The notes below the pieces were generated by a model that worked only from the letters and a program-made list of their open reading frames with translations, was not told the origin of the DNA and ran no database searches. Below are positions 7,956 to 16,008 of a stretch of DNA of 64,000 nt, in pieces. The DNA lies in contig CAWKDG010000012.1 of the NCBI GenBank assembly GCA_963848355.1, positions 682,001-746,000 of the forward strand, given 5' to 3'. Positions within the stretch are counted from its first letter, which is position 1; each line of letters begins with the position of its first letter. A program made the position numbers and the translations under genes. This DNA is from CAWKDG01 sp963848355. Lineage in GTDB: Bacteria; Actinomycetota; Acidimicrobiia; Acidimicrobiales; UBA8190.

Positions 7956-9008
7956 GTGAGCACGACCGGCCGCCGGACCTTCCACCATTCGGACTTCGCC
8001 CCGGCCCTCCTCGTCCCGGCGCGCGCCGGGCGGGCGGTCTCGGTCTGCCTCCCCGCCCGCGACGAGGAACGGACCATCGGGCCGATCGTGGCCGCCATCC
8101 GCCGGAGCCTGGTGGCCGACGCCGGGGGTGTCGATCTCGTCGACGAGGTGCTGGTCGTCGACGACGGGTCGGTGGATGGCACCGCCCCTGCGGCCGAGGC
8201 CTCCGGGGCCCGGGTGGTGGCGGCCGGCGAGGCGGGCGGGGGGAAGGGCCAGGCCCTCCTGGTGGCGGTGGCCGAGGCCCGCGGCGACGTGCTCGTCTTC
8301 CTCGACGCCGACGTGGAGAACTTCGGTCCCCACTTCGTCACGGGTCTGCTCGGACCGATCCTGACCGACGACGACGTGGCCTTGGTGAAGGGCTTCTACG
8401 AGAGGCCCGTCGACGGGGCCACGGCGGGTGGGGGTCGGGTGACCGAGCTGGTGGCCCGCCCCGCCATCGACCTGCTGTTCCCCCGGCTGGTCGGAATCCG
8501 CCAACCCCTGGCCGGGGAAACCGCCGCGCCGCGGGAGGTACTCGAGAAGACAGGCCTCGACCCCGACTACGGGATCGAGCTGGGGCTGCTCGTCGACGTG
8601 GCCGACCGCTTCGGGATCGACGCCGTGGCCCAGGTGGACCTCGGGGTACGGATCCACCGCAACCGCCCCCTGGCCGAGCTGCGCCACGAAGCCACCGACG
8701 TGCTGCGCGCCGCCCTGGCCCGCGCTTTCAGAGATGACCCGCGCCTCGAGAGATCGACCCGCGCCGCTAGAGATGACCCAGCGCTTCGGCGACGGCGTCG
8801 GCCACGCACCCGGCGGGATCGGACAGAGAGCGTCTCTCCCCGTAACGGGCTGAGAGGTCGACCACCTCGAGGCCGCGGACGGGCCCCCCGGGACCGACGG
8901 TGCCGGCGACGACGAGCACCGGGATGCCGGCCCGCCGGGCCAGGGCGCGGACGCCGCCGACGACCTTGCCGGCCCACGACGAGGCATCGAGGCGGCCTTC
9001 GCCGGTGA
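7956..9008 (+). CDS. gpgS: Glucosyl-3-phosphoglycerate synthase (C-terminal end uncertain)
   Basis: GT-A fold enzyme joining NDP-glucose to 3-phosphoglycerate, the first step to glucosylglycerate and, in mycobacteria, methylglucose lipopolysaccharides. Family motifs are CLPARDEERTI, VVDDGSVDGT, the metal-binding FLDADVENF, VKGFYERP, GGGRVTELVARP, GIELGLLVDV and GVRIHRNRPL. The start is GTG at 7956. Recognisable sequence ends near 8735. From there the frame enters a 20-bp tandem repeat and continues antisense over about 240 bases of the glycerate kinase gene as an Arg/Pro-rich tail, which is unlikely to be genuine. A stop lies in the alternative frame at about 8738, so an indel or repeat-copy change has probably removed the true end. 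Confidence 0.85.
   Translation: MSTTGRRTFHHSDFAPALLVPARAGRAVSVCLPARDEERTIGPIVAAIRRSLVADAGGVDLVDEVLVVDDGSVDGTAPAAEASGARVVAAGEAGGGKGQALLVAVAEARGDVLVFLDADVENFGPHFVTGLLGPILTDDDVALVKGFYERPVDGATAGGGRVTELVARPAIDLLFPRLVGIRQPLAGETAAPREVLEKTGLDPDYGIELGLLVDVADRFGIDAVAQVDLGVRIHRNRPLAELRHEATDVLRAALARAFRDDPRLERSTRAARDDPALRRRRRPRTRRDRTESVSPRNGLRGRPPRGRGRAPRDRRCRRRRAPGCRPAGPGRGRRRRPCRPTTRHRGGLRR
8725..8784. repeat. Three 20-bp imperfect tandem repeats at the gpgS/glxK junction
   Basis: Units at 8725-8744, 8745-8764 and 8765-8784 share AGAGAT(C)GACCC followed by (A)GCGC. They span the end of gpgS and contain the stop codon of the convergent glycerate kinase gene. The 20-base period is not a multiple of three, so copy-number changes shift the gpgS frame. 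Confidence 0.85.
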
Positions 9009-9831
9009 CGACGACGTCGGACCGGGACAGGCGATCGCCGAGGGCGACGGCCCCGGCGACGACGTCGAAGCCCGGCACCAGGCGGGCCCCGACGACGGCC
9101 AGCCCTCCCCCGAGACCGCCGGCGGCTCCGGCCGAGGGCAGGGAGGCCACGTCCAGGCCGCTGCGCGAGCGGTAGACCTCGGCCAGGTCCTCGAGGCGCC
9201 GGCGCAGGACGAGGACCTGGTCGGGGGTGGCGCCCTTCTGGGGACCGAAGACGGTGGCGGCGTCGACGAAGAGGGTCTGCACGTCGCAGGCCACCACGAC
9301 CTCGGCGCCCTGGAGCCCGCCGGCCTCGTCGATGGCCTCGACGGCGCCGAGTCCCCCGTCGGTGGTGGCCGATCCCCCCACGCCGATGAGGACCCGCCGG
9401 GCCCCGGCCGCGACGGCGGCACAGACGAGCTCGCCGGTGCCCCGGGTGGTGGCCCCGACGGGATCGTTCCCGGCGGGCCCGCCCGCCAGGGGGAGCCCCG
9501 ACGCCGCCGCCGACTCGAGGACGGCCTCGGTGGAGCGGAGGAACCACCGGGCCACCACGGGGCGGCCGAGGGGACCCGTGACCGTCGTCTCGATCCATCG
9601 CCCGCGATCGTCTCGACCGGGATCATCGTGACCGGCCGACCCCGCCGCGGCCACGACCTCGGCGAAGCCCTCGCCCCCGTCGGAGAGCGGGCATGCGTCG
9701 GCCTCCCACCGGGCCCGGGCGGCACCGGCGGCGATGGCGGCGGCCACGGCGTTGGCGGTGGCCGTGCCCTTGAAGGCGTCGGGGGCGGCCAGGACGAGGG
9801 GGGGTCTCGGGGGGTCGGGCATCGGTGCCAT
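8767..9831 (-). CDS. glxK: Glycerate kinase (GlxK/GarK family)
   Basis: Phosphorylates glycerate; 354 residues from ATG 9831, which has a GGGGGG stretch about seven bases upstream (an alternative ATG is at 9822). Typical family motifs: VLAAPDAFKGT at the N-terminus, ACPLSDGGEGF, the GVGGSATTDGG glycine-rich loop, FGPQKGAT, and VTGEGRLDASSWAGK near the C-terminus. It is convergent with gpgS and divergent from otsA with only about 40 bases between. The placement beside glucosylglycerate synthesis suggests it salvages or supplies phosphoglycerate for that pathway (inference). The C-terminus ends within the 20-bp repeats. Confidence 0.9.
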   Translation of the reverse strand: MAPMPDPPRPPLVLAAPDAFKGTATANAVAAAIAAGAARARWEADACPLSDGGEGFAEVVAAAGSAGHDDPGRDDRGRWIETTVTGPLGRPVVARWFLRSTEAVLESAAASGLPLAGGPAGNDPVGATTRGTGELVCAAVAAGARRVLIGVGGSATTDGGLGAVEAIDEAGGLQGAEVVVACDVQTLFVDAATVFGPQKGATPDQVLVLRRRLEDLAEVYRSRSGLDVASLPSAGAAGGLGGGLAVVGARLVPGFDVVAGAVALGDRLSRSDVVVTGEGRLDASSWAGKVVGGVRALARRAGIPVLVVAGTVGPGGPVRGLEVVDLSARYGERRSLSDPAGCVADAVAEALGHL

Positions 9832-9871
9832 CGTGGCCCCCCGGGCGGCGGAGCGCAGGTAGGGTCGCTCC

Positions 9872-11253
9872 ATGGGCGGAGCCGACCTGGTCATGGCCTC
9901 CAACCGCGGTCCGCTCTCCTTCGTCCTCGACGACTCGGGCGCCCCGGTCCCCGTCGACTCGGCCGGGGGCCTGGCCGGTGCGCTGCAGCCCCTCCTCGAG
10001 GGCAGCGGGGCCACCTGGGTGGCGTGCGCCATGTCCGAGGCCGACCGGCTGGCGGCCGACGCCGGACTGATGAGCCAGCCCGGCCTCGACCTCGTCGTCG
10101 TCCGACCCGATCCCGTCACCTACCGGATGGCGTACGACGTCGTCTCCAACTCCACGTTGTGGTTCTGCCACCATCACCTCTTCGACCTGGCCCGCCGGCC
10201 GCGGTCGGGTCATCTGTGGTCCGAGGCATGGGACGCCTACCGGGCCGTGAACGCCTTGTTCGCCTCCGCCGTGGCCGACGTGGCCAACGACGGCGCCACC
10301 GTGCTCGTCCAGGACTACCACCTGTGCCTGGTCCCCGAGATGCTGGCCCGGGAGCGGCCCGACCTGAAGACGGTGCACTTCTCCCACACCCCCTTCGCCG
10401 ACCCCAACATGTTCCGCGTCCTGCCCGCCGGGACGGGGCGGGAGCTGCTGCGGGGGATGGCGGCGGCGACCGCCTGCGGCTTTCACACCCGTCGCTGGGA
10501 GGCCGGTTACCTCGGGTGCTGCGCCGACATGGGGGTCGAGCCGCGGCCGGACCTTCGTGTCGCCCCTCGGTCCCGACCGCGCCCATCTCGAGGCCCGCGC
10601 CTCGGCCGCACCGTGCCGGGCGGCGCGAGCTCGTATCGAGGAGCTCGTGGGTGACCGGCGGCTGGTGGTGCGGGTCGACCGGCTGGAGCCGTCGAAGAAC
10701 CTCTTACGGGGGTTCTGGGCCTTCGACGAGCTACTGGAGACCCATCCCCAATGGCGGGGGGAAGTGGTGATGATGGCCCTCGGCTACACCTCGCGAGAGT
10801 CGCTGTCGGAGTACGTCGCCTACGCCGCCGAGGTCGAGGAGGCGGTGGCGCGGGTGAACGACACGTGGGGGACCGACGACTGGTGTCCGATCCTCCTCGA
10901 CGTGGCCGACGACCCCGACCGTTCGTTCGCCGCGCTCACGCGCTACGACGTGCTGCTCGTGAATCCGGTGCGCGACGGTCTCAACCTGGTGGCCAAGGAA
11001 GGGCCGCTCGTGAACGAGCAACGACGGCGTGCTGGTGCTGTCGCGCGAAGCGGGTGCCTTCGAGGAGCTGGGCGGCGCCGCCATCGCCGTCAATCCCTAC
11101 GACGTGGCCGACACGGCCGACGGGCCCTCGGGCCGGGCCCTGGCCATGGCCGGCCCCGAGAGGGCCCGCCGGGCCGCGGCGCTCCGGACTCTGGTCGAGC
11201 GCCGCCAGGCGGGCGACTGGCTGGCCGACCTGGTGGCGGCGGCCCGGTCCTGA
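9872..11253 (+). pseudogene. otsA: Trehalose-6-phosphate synthase OtsA, frame broken twice
   Basis: GT20 enzyme making trehalose 6-phosphate from NDP-glucose and glucose 6-phosphate. Homology continues across three frames. Frame one (9872 to about 10550) has MASNRGPLSF, VQDYHLCLVP and HTPFADPNMF. Frame two (about 10551-11018) has FVSPLGPD, RVDRLEPSKN and VNPVRDGLNLVAKE. Frame three (about 11020-11253) has GVLVLSREAGAFEELG and VNPYDVADTA. Both junctions are +1 shifts, near 10550 and 11019. The total span equals 460 codons plus two bases, the normal length, and there are no in-frame stops in the conserved parts. Uncorrected sequencing indels are more likely than decay, but as written the gene is interrupted. 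Confidence 0.85.
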
Positions 11254-11255
11254 CG

Positions 11256-12068
11256 TCACGTCTGCGCAGTGGCACCTCGGGCCGCCGCCGTCGGCCAGGC
11301 GATCGAGCAGGGCGAGGGCCTCCGCCGGGCTGTCGACCACGATGTCGGCGGCCGCCACGAGCTCAGGCGGGGACTCCTCGTCGGCCACGGCCAGGCGCAC
11401 GACGTGGAGGCCCCGGACGAGCCAACCGGTCGAGGGCGGCGAAGGCGGCGAGGTCGCCGGCGTCGTCGCCGGCGAAGCAGGCGGCCGGTACAGCCGGCGG
11501 CCAGCTGTTCGACGACCTGACCCTTGTCGATGGACAGCGGCGGCCGCAGCTCGAGGGCCCGACGACCCGGCTGGAGAACGAGACCGGTGCGCGTCGGCCC
11601 AGTCCCGGGCGAACTCCAGCGCCCATGCGCCGGCCTCGGGGGCCCGGCGCCAGTGGATGGCCAGCGCCGCCCCCTTGCCCTCCACCCCGACGCCGGGTGG
11701 GGCCTGGCTCCGGGCGGCGGCCACCACCGCTGCCGCCGGCGCCAGCCAGGGCTCGGCCTCGGGGGCCACCGCGGACCTGGCCGTCCTTCCATCCACTCGA
11801 GCCCGTAGACGCCGAACAGGCGGACGGCGGGACCGGCGCCGGCGAGACGGCGCGCCAGGAACGCCACCGGCCGGCCGGAGACCACGGCGACGACGCCGAA
11901 GTGCTCGGCCAGCCGGGCCAGGACACCGGGTGCGGCCGGCAGGGCCTGCGCCTCGTCGGGATCGGCGACGATGGGCGAGAGGGTCCCGTCGAAGTCGGTG
12001 AGGACGGCGGTGGTGGACGGCGCCAGCAGAAGCGGGGCCAGGGGGCCGAGCGACGCGACGTCGTCCAT
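11256..12068 (-). pseudogene. otsB: Trehalose-6-phosphate phosphatase OtsB, multiple frameshifts
   Basis: HAD-family phosphatase completing trehalose synthesis, convergent with otsA (stops a few bases apart). The start ATG 12068 opens with MDDVASLGPL and the catalytic HAD motif LTDFDGTLSPI, then VVSGRPVAFL and GVYGLEWMEG. Homology then hops frames near 11778 (to APEAEPWLAP and GALAIHW), near 11588 (to GRRALELRPPLSIDKG), near 11495 (to CFAGDDAGDLAAF, the metal-binding GDD motif) and near 11422 (to LHVVRLAVADEE). All functional motifs survive, so the natural length would be about 270 residues. At least four indels in 650 bases make a translated product from this sequence impossible. Confidence 0.8.
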
Positions 12069-12097
12069 GACGAGGTCTTCGGTCGGGTGGGGAGCGG

Positions 12098-12707
12098 TCA
12101 GCCGGCGGCGGCGGTGGTGGTCGTCGCCGGGGTTGAAGCGGGTGGCGAGATCGGGGCCGACGATGACGACGACGTTGGCACCGGTGGTGCTGGCCACCGG
12201 TGCCGCCGACGCCGCCGGCTCGATGCTGGAGGCGGGCAGGCTGAGGGCGGCGACGACCGGTTGGACGTCGGCGGTGGCGCCACCGACGGTATAGACCTCC
12301 GAGGCGGTGACCTTGAGGAGGGCGTTGGTGGCCGTCAGGGTGCCGAATCCCTTGGAGGCGAGGAAGCTGGTCACGGACCCGGCCACCCCGTTCGTCAAGG
12401 TGGCGTTGGCCACGAGGACGTGGATGCTCGAGAGCGGCACCGTCGTCGACGTCGTCGAGGTCGACCGGTGGTGGCCCGGCCGGGTGGTGGACGTCGTCGA
12501 GGCCGACGACCCGGCTCCGGCGGAGGTCGCGCCGGCGCCCGCCGCCAGAGGCGACCGGGTGGCCGAGGGGAGAAGGAGAGCGCCGATCACGACGGCCACG
12601 ATGACGAGGGCCAGGCCCCGTCCGGAGCGGGGCCGCTCGGGCGGCTCGAAGGATCCCCCTGAGCTGTGGTCGTTCGACCCGTTGCCACCGCCGGACGACG
12701 CGCTCAT
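12098..12707 (-). CDS. LytR C-terminal-domain (LytR_C) membrane-anchored protein
   Basis: Short cytoplasmic N-terminus, one transmembrane helix (LALVIVAVVIGALLL at about residues 32-46), a Ser/Thr/Gly-rich extracytoplasmic linker with STTSTT repeats, then a LytR_C domain (IHVLVANATLTNGVAGSVTSFLASKG, quoted here in two pieces by position, about 105-130, and VVVIVGPDLA near the end). Such domains occur in cell-wall-associated proteins; the function is unknown. ATG 12707 overlaps the DUF3263 stop (ATGA). In the literal frame no stop occurs before otsB. A shift near 12115-12130 would give the natural ending TTTAAAG and a stop at 12098, so I end it there. Confidence 0.7.
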
Positions 12708-12964
12708 CGCTGGGGGTGCTGTCGCTCGGGAGTGGTCTCGTAGCGTCCGCGTCGTCGCTCGAGGCGACGGCGGCGCAGGCGCCGGACGAGGAGGGGGAAG
12801 TGCTCGAGGGCGGTCCCGCTGTCGACGAGCTCGCCGAGCTGACGGTAGTACTGCGCCGGGGAGATCCCGATGCGTTTGCGGATGGCAACCGACTTCTTTT
12901 CGGGTCGGGTCCACCACGATTCCTCGAAATCGAGAATCTGCCGCTCCCTGTCGTTCAACGCCAT
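12704..12964 (-). CDS. DUF3263 protein
   Basis: An 86-residue member of the actinobacterial DUF3263 family, small DNA-binding-like proteins with a helix-turn-helix appearance. Recognisable pattern: LNDRERQILDFEESWW, then KKSVAIRKRIGISPAQYYRQL, followed by a basic C-terminus rich in RR. The start ATG is at 12964; upstream in-frame codons overlap the tRNA-side region and lack similarity. It is coupled to the LytR_C gene by ATGA. A regulatory role is a guess from fold and charge. Confidence 0.85.
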   Translation of the reverse strand: MALNDRERQILDFEESWWTRPEKKSVAIRKRIGISPAQYYRQLGELVDSGTALEHFPLLVRRLRRRRLERRRGRYETTPERQHPQR

Positions 12965-14202
12965 CGTCTGCCCAGCCTGCCAATGCGCCAGGCGCGAAGC
13001 AAGGATCCTCCCTCGGTGGCCACTCGCCACCATGTCCCACCAGCCACGCGTGCAACGGGCCGGCACGGGTCCCCGACGTTCGACACGGCGGTAGCGTGGA
13101 CGGCCACGCCGGTGTGGCGCAGTGGCAGCGCAGGCGATTTGTAATCGTCAGGTCGTGGGTTCGACTCCCACCACCGGCTCGTCATCGGACTCGTCATCGT
13201 GGCGCCACCCTGTCTGACGCGCGGCGCGCCGGAGTCGTCGGCCGGCGCGACAGCGGACGAGACGTCGGACGCGACGGCCACGCGGTGTCGGTCCGTGCGG
13301 AGCTGCGCCACGGCGAAGAAGGCCACGGCGCCGGCGGCGGCCACGTTCAGCGACTCGAGGGCGCCGTGCTGCGGAATGGACACCAACACCGCGCACCGGC
13401 GCCGCGTGAGCGCGGCCAGACCCTTGCCTTCGGCTCCGATGACCAGAGCCACCGGTCCGGTGACGTCGACGGGGCCGTGTCCGTCACCGTCGCCCAAGGA
13501 GAACAGCGACGTGTCCGCCGACGCGTCGAGACCGACGGTGGTGACGCCCGCCCGCGTCATGCGCTGGAGAGCGTTGGGGACGCCCGGGACCACGGCCATG
13601 GCCAGATGTTCGACGGCACCGGCCGCCACCTTGGTGACCGTCGGCGTGACGTGGGCGGCACGGTGACGCGGGACCACGACGCCGGTGACGCCGGCGCACT
13701 CGGCGCTGCGCAACAGGGAACCGAGGTTGTGCGGGTCGGTCACGCCGTCGAAGACGACGAGGAAGGGCGCGACGCCCCGGTGCGGCCGGCACAGATCATC
13801 GAGATCGCTCTCCGACAACGCACCTGCCCGGGCCAGGACGCCCTGCGGCGCGTCGGTGCGGGCGGCGGCGTCGAGCCGGCGGCGGGGCACGATCTGCAGG
13901 CGGGCGTGGCGCTTGGCCGACAGGCGCTCGATGTCGTCGAGGACGGCCGAGGGGTCGAGGTCCTCGGCCATCCAGACCTCGTGGACGGGCCGGCGCCCGG
14001 CGGCCAGCAGCTCGCGCACGGCACGGCGACCCTCGACCTGGTCGCCGCCCAACCCGTGGCGGTCGCGTCCGGTCGAGGAGCGGCTCTTTCGCTCGGGGAC
14101 GGCGACGCCGCGACCGGCCCGTGCCGCGGCGCCGGTCCCCGGTCGACGGGGCCGACCCGACCGGTCCGGACGCCCGGAGCGACCGGTCGGAGCCGGGCTC
14201 AC
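12955..14202 (-). CDS. rlmB: TrmH/RlmB-family rRNA 2'-O-ribose methyltransferase (true stop uncertain)
   Basis: SpoU-class methyltransferase that modifies a 23S rRNA guanosine. The start is the GTG overlapping the ispF stop (GTGA) at 14202. It has a basic Gly/Arg-rich N-terminus, a substrate-binding domain (GRRAVRELLAAGRR), then the three SpoU motifs: FDGVTDPHNLGSLLRSAE, LVIGAEGKGL and SIPQHGALESLNVAAAGAV. Conserved sequence ends near 13290. No stop follows in this frame until 12955, so the literal ORF reads antisense through tRNA-Thr and into DUF3263. That tail is almost certainly not translated; an indel near 13205-13290 or a missed stop is likely. The ispD-ispF-rlmB order matches other actinobacteria. 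Confidence 0.85.
   Translation of the reverse strand: MSPAPTGRSGRPDRSGRPRRPGTGAAARAGRGVAVPERKSRSSTGRDRHGLGGDQVEGRRAVRELLAAGRRPVHEVWMAEDLDPSAVLDDIERLSAKRHARLQIVPRRRLDAAARTDAPQGVLARAGALSESDLDDLCRPHRGVAPFLVVFDGVTDPHNLGSLLRSAECAGVTGVVVPRHRAAHVTPTVTKVAAGAVEHLAMAVVPGVPNALQRMTRAGVTTVGLDASADTSLFSLGDGDGHGPVDVTGPVALVIGAEGKGLAALTRRRCAVLVSIPQHGALESLNVAAAGAVAFFAVAQLRTDRHRVAVASDVSSAVAPADDSGAPRVRQGGATMTSPMTSRWWESNPRPDDYKSPALPLRHTGVAVHATAVSNVGDPCRPVARVAGGTWWRVATEGGSLLRAWRIGRLGRRWR
13108..13179 (+). tRNA. tRNA-Thr (anticodon UGU)
   Basis: 72-nt cloverleaf: acceptor GCCGGTG pairs with CACCGGC, D-arm GCGCAGTGGCAGCGC, anticodon stem GGCGA/TCGTC around loop TTTGTAA (anticodon TGT), and T-arm GTGGGTTCGACTCCCAC. 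CCA is not encoded. It lies on the strand opposite the flanking genes. Confidence 0.96.
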
Positions 14203-14729
14203 CGATGCCCCTCGGCGGCGTCGGACGGCCGAGCGGGCGTCGTCAGAAGGACGACGGCCAGACAGGCGATCCCCTCGACACGCCCGAGTGTCCCGAGACC
14301 CTCGGCCCGGGTGGCCTTCACGTTCACCGGAGCGCCCACGGCGGCGCCGAGGCGGCGAGCCATCTCGTCGGCGTGGTCGGCCAGGCGGGGACGTTCGCAC
14401 ACCACGGTGCAGTCGGCGTTCACCACGCGCATCCCCTGCCCCGCCGCCAACGCGCCCACCCGGGCCAGGAGGTCGAGGGAGTCGGCTCCGGCCCATGTCG
14501 GATCGGTGTCGGGGAAGTGCCGACCGAGATCGCCGAGGCCGGCGGCGCCGAGAAGGGCGTCGGCCAGGGCGTGCGCCACCACGTCGGCGTCACTGTGGCC
14601 GGCCAGACCGACGACGCCGGGAATGGTGACGCCGCCGAGGACGAGGGGCCGGCCCGGGAGGGGCGAGAAGCGGTGGATGTCGAAGCCCTGCCCGACACGC
14701 AGCGAGGGAGTCTCGTCGGCCACGGTCAC
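14199..14729 (-). CDS. ispF: 2-C-methyl-D-erythritol 2,4-cyclodiphosphate synthase
   Basis: Fifth enzyme of the MEP isoprenoid pathway, forming the cyclodiphosphate with release of CMP; 176 residues. Metal ligands are in GFDIHRF (Asp, His) and AGHSDADVVAHALADAL, followed by LGDLGRHFPDTDP and NADCTVVCERPRL. GTG start overlaps the ispD stop as GTGA; the stop overlaps the rlmB start the same way. It works directly downstream of IspD via IspE, which is not in the window. Confidence 0.96.
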   Translation of the reverse strand: MTVADETPSLRVGQGFDIHRFSPLPGRPLVLGGVTIPGVVGLAGHSDADVVAHALADALLGAAGLGDLGRHFPDTDPTWAGADSLDLLARVGALAAGQGMRVVNADCTVVCERPRLADHADEMARRLGAAVGAPVNVKATRAEGLGTLGRVEGIACLAVVLLTTPARPSDAAEGHR

Positions 14730-15367
14730 GTCTCCAGCAGGGCCCGGGCCATGGTCAGGTCGTCGGGGGTGGTCACTTTCACGTTCCGGGGATCGCCGGG
14801 CACCACGCGCACGGTAGCGCCCAGGGCCTCGACGAGCCCGGCGTCGTCGGTGGCGTCACCGCCGGCCTCGTGGGCACGGCGCAGGACCTCGGCCCGGAAC
14901 GCCTGCGGCGTCTGCACCGAGACCAGGCCGTGGCGATCCACGGTCGAGACCACGACCCCGTCGTCGACGCGCTTCACGGTGTCGGCCAGGGGCACGCCGG
15001 GAACAGCGGCGTCGGCACCGGCGACGATGGCGTCGACCACCGACCGGAACAGGGTCGCCGAGGCCAGCGGGCGGGCTCCGTCGTGGACAACGATCACGTC
15101 GGCGTCACCGGGAACCGCATGCAGCCCGGCACGGACCGACTGGCTGCGGGTGGCCCCGCCGGCGACGACCAGATCGGCGCCGTGGACGTGCGAAGGGGGG
15201 GCGCCGGAGCCATCGACGGGAACGACGAGCACGACGCCGTCGGCCACCGACCGCGCCGCTTCGACGGAACGGTCGACCAGGGTCCGTCCGCCGATCTCGG
15301 CGAATTGCTTGGGTCCCCCGAAACGGTGGCCGCCGCCGGCGGCCACCACCACCGCCCAGACCGTCAC
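14726..15367 (-). CDS. ispD: 2-C-methyl-D-erythritol 4-phosphate cytidylyltransferase
   Basis: Third step of the MEP pathway: couples CTP to methylerythritol 4-phosphate; 213 residues. The nucleotide-binding start VVVAAGGGHRFGGPKQF is present (the family GxGxR(x)G loop), then GGATRSQSVRAGL, VHDGARPL, VPLADTVKRV and VQTPQAFRAEVL, ending in DDLTMARALL. The start is GTG 15367, 19 bases after the carD stop, so it probably belongs to the carD transcription unit. Confidence 0.96.
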   Translation of the reverse strand: MTVWAVVVAAGGGHRFGGPKQFAEIGGRTLVDRSVEAARSVADGVVLVVPVDGSGAPPSHVHGADLVVAGGATRSQSVRAGLHAVPGDADVIVVHDGARPLASATLFRSVVDAIVAGADAAVPGVPLADTVKRVDDGVVVSTVDRHGLVSVQTPQAFRAEVLRRAHEAGGDATDDAGLVEALGATVRVVPGDPRNVKVTTPDDLTMARALLET

Positions 15368-15386
15368 GGGCGACGGTCGAGATGGA

Positions 15387-15863
15387 TCAGGGCAGCGCCT
15401 CGTCGAGACGCTTCTCGGCCGCCTCTTCGTCCACGTCGAGGGCGAAGGTGAGCTCGGACACGAGGATCTGTCGGGCCCGCTGGAGCATGCGCTTCTCGCC
15501 CGCCGACAGACCCTTGTCCTTGTCGCGGATGGAGAGGTTCCGCACCACTTCGGCCACCTGGTAGATGTCGCCGGACCGAAGCTTCTCGGAGTGGTTCTTG
15601 TACCGCCGCGACCAGTTGGTCGGCATCCGCGCTTCTTTCTTGCGCAGGACGGCGAAGACCTCTTCGACTTCTTCGTCGTTGATCACTTCGCGCAGTCCCA
15701 CACCTTCGGTGTTGTCGGCCGGCACCATCAACGTCAGGTCGCCGTAGGCCAGTCGCAGCACGAGGTACTCGCGCTTCTCCCCGAAGGCCTCCTTCACCTC
15801 ACGACGCTCGACGATGGCCGCACCGTGGTGCGGGTAAACCACCTTGTCACCGATGTCGAACAC
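15387..15863 (-). CDS. carD: CarD-family RNA polymerase-binding transcription regulator
   Basis: Binds the RNA polymerase beta subunit and stabilises open complexes, especially at rRNA promoters. 158 residues with the N-terminal Tudor-like interaction domain (VFDIGDKVVYPHHGAA, then YLVLRLAYGDLTLMVP) and the C-terminal helical DNA-binding domain (NWSRRYKNHSEKLRSGD, RMLQRARQILVSEL). I chose GTG 15863 because homologues begin at this point and GGGAG lies just upstream; another GTG at 15893 would add ten residues. A TAGAAT -10 box lies at 15914-15919. Confidence 0.93.
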   Translation of the reverse strand: MFDIGDKVVYPHHGAAIVERREVKEAFGEKREYLVLRLAYGDLTLMVPADNTEGVGLREVINDEEVEEVFAVLRKKEARMPTNWSRRYKNHSEKLRSGDIYQVAEVVRNLSIRDKDKGLSAGEKRMLQRARQILVSELTFALDVDEEAAEKRLDEALP

Positions 15864-15913
15864 GTCGTATCTCCCAACCGAAGCCGCGCCCACCGTGCGC
15901 AGAACAGTCCTCC

Positions 15914-15919
15914 ATTCTA
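15914..15919 (-). promoter_or_regulatory. Probable -10 element of the carD operon
   Basis: TAGAAT on the minus strand, followed by GGAGGACTG and the carD starts, in a 145-bp interval after disA. The match to a sigma-70 -10 hexamer is good; no convincing -35 is visible. Confidence 0.5.
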
Positions 15920-16008
15920 CCCGAGGGGCGACCCCGGCCTCACGAGGGTCCCGTTGCAGGTGGGCGCCGGTGTCAGCGGTGCCTGGGGCACCGACGCACT
16001 CGGTGCGG

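Noticed and set aside
10557..12662. 701-codon plus-strand protein downstream of otsA
   Set aside because: Only the first part is otsA in a shifted frame; the rest is antisense to otsB and the LytR_C gene.
13108..13195. Peptide WWESNPRP-type coding sequence at the rlmB end
   Set aside because: Well-known artefact of translating a tRNA gene antisense.
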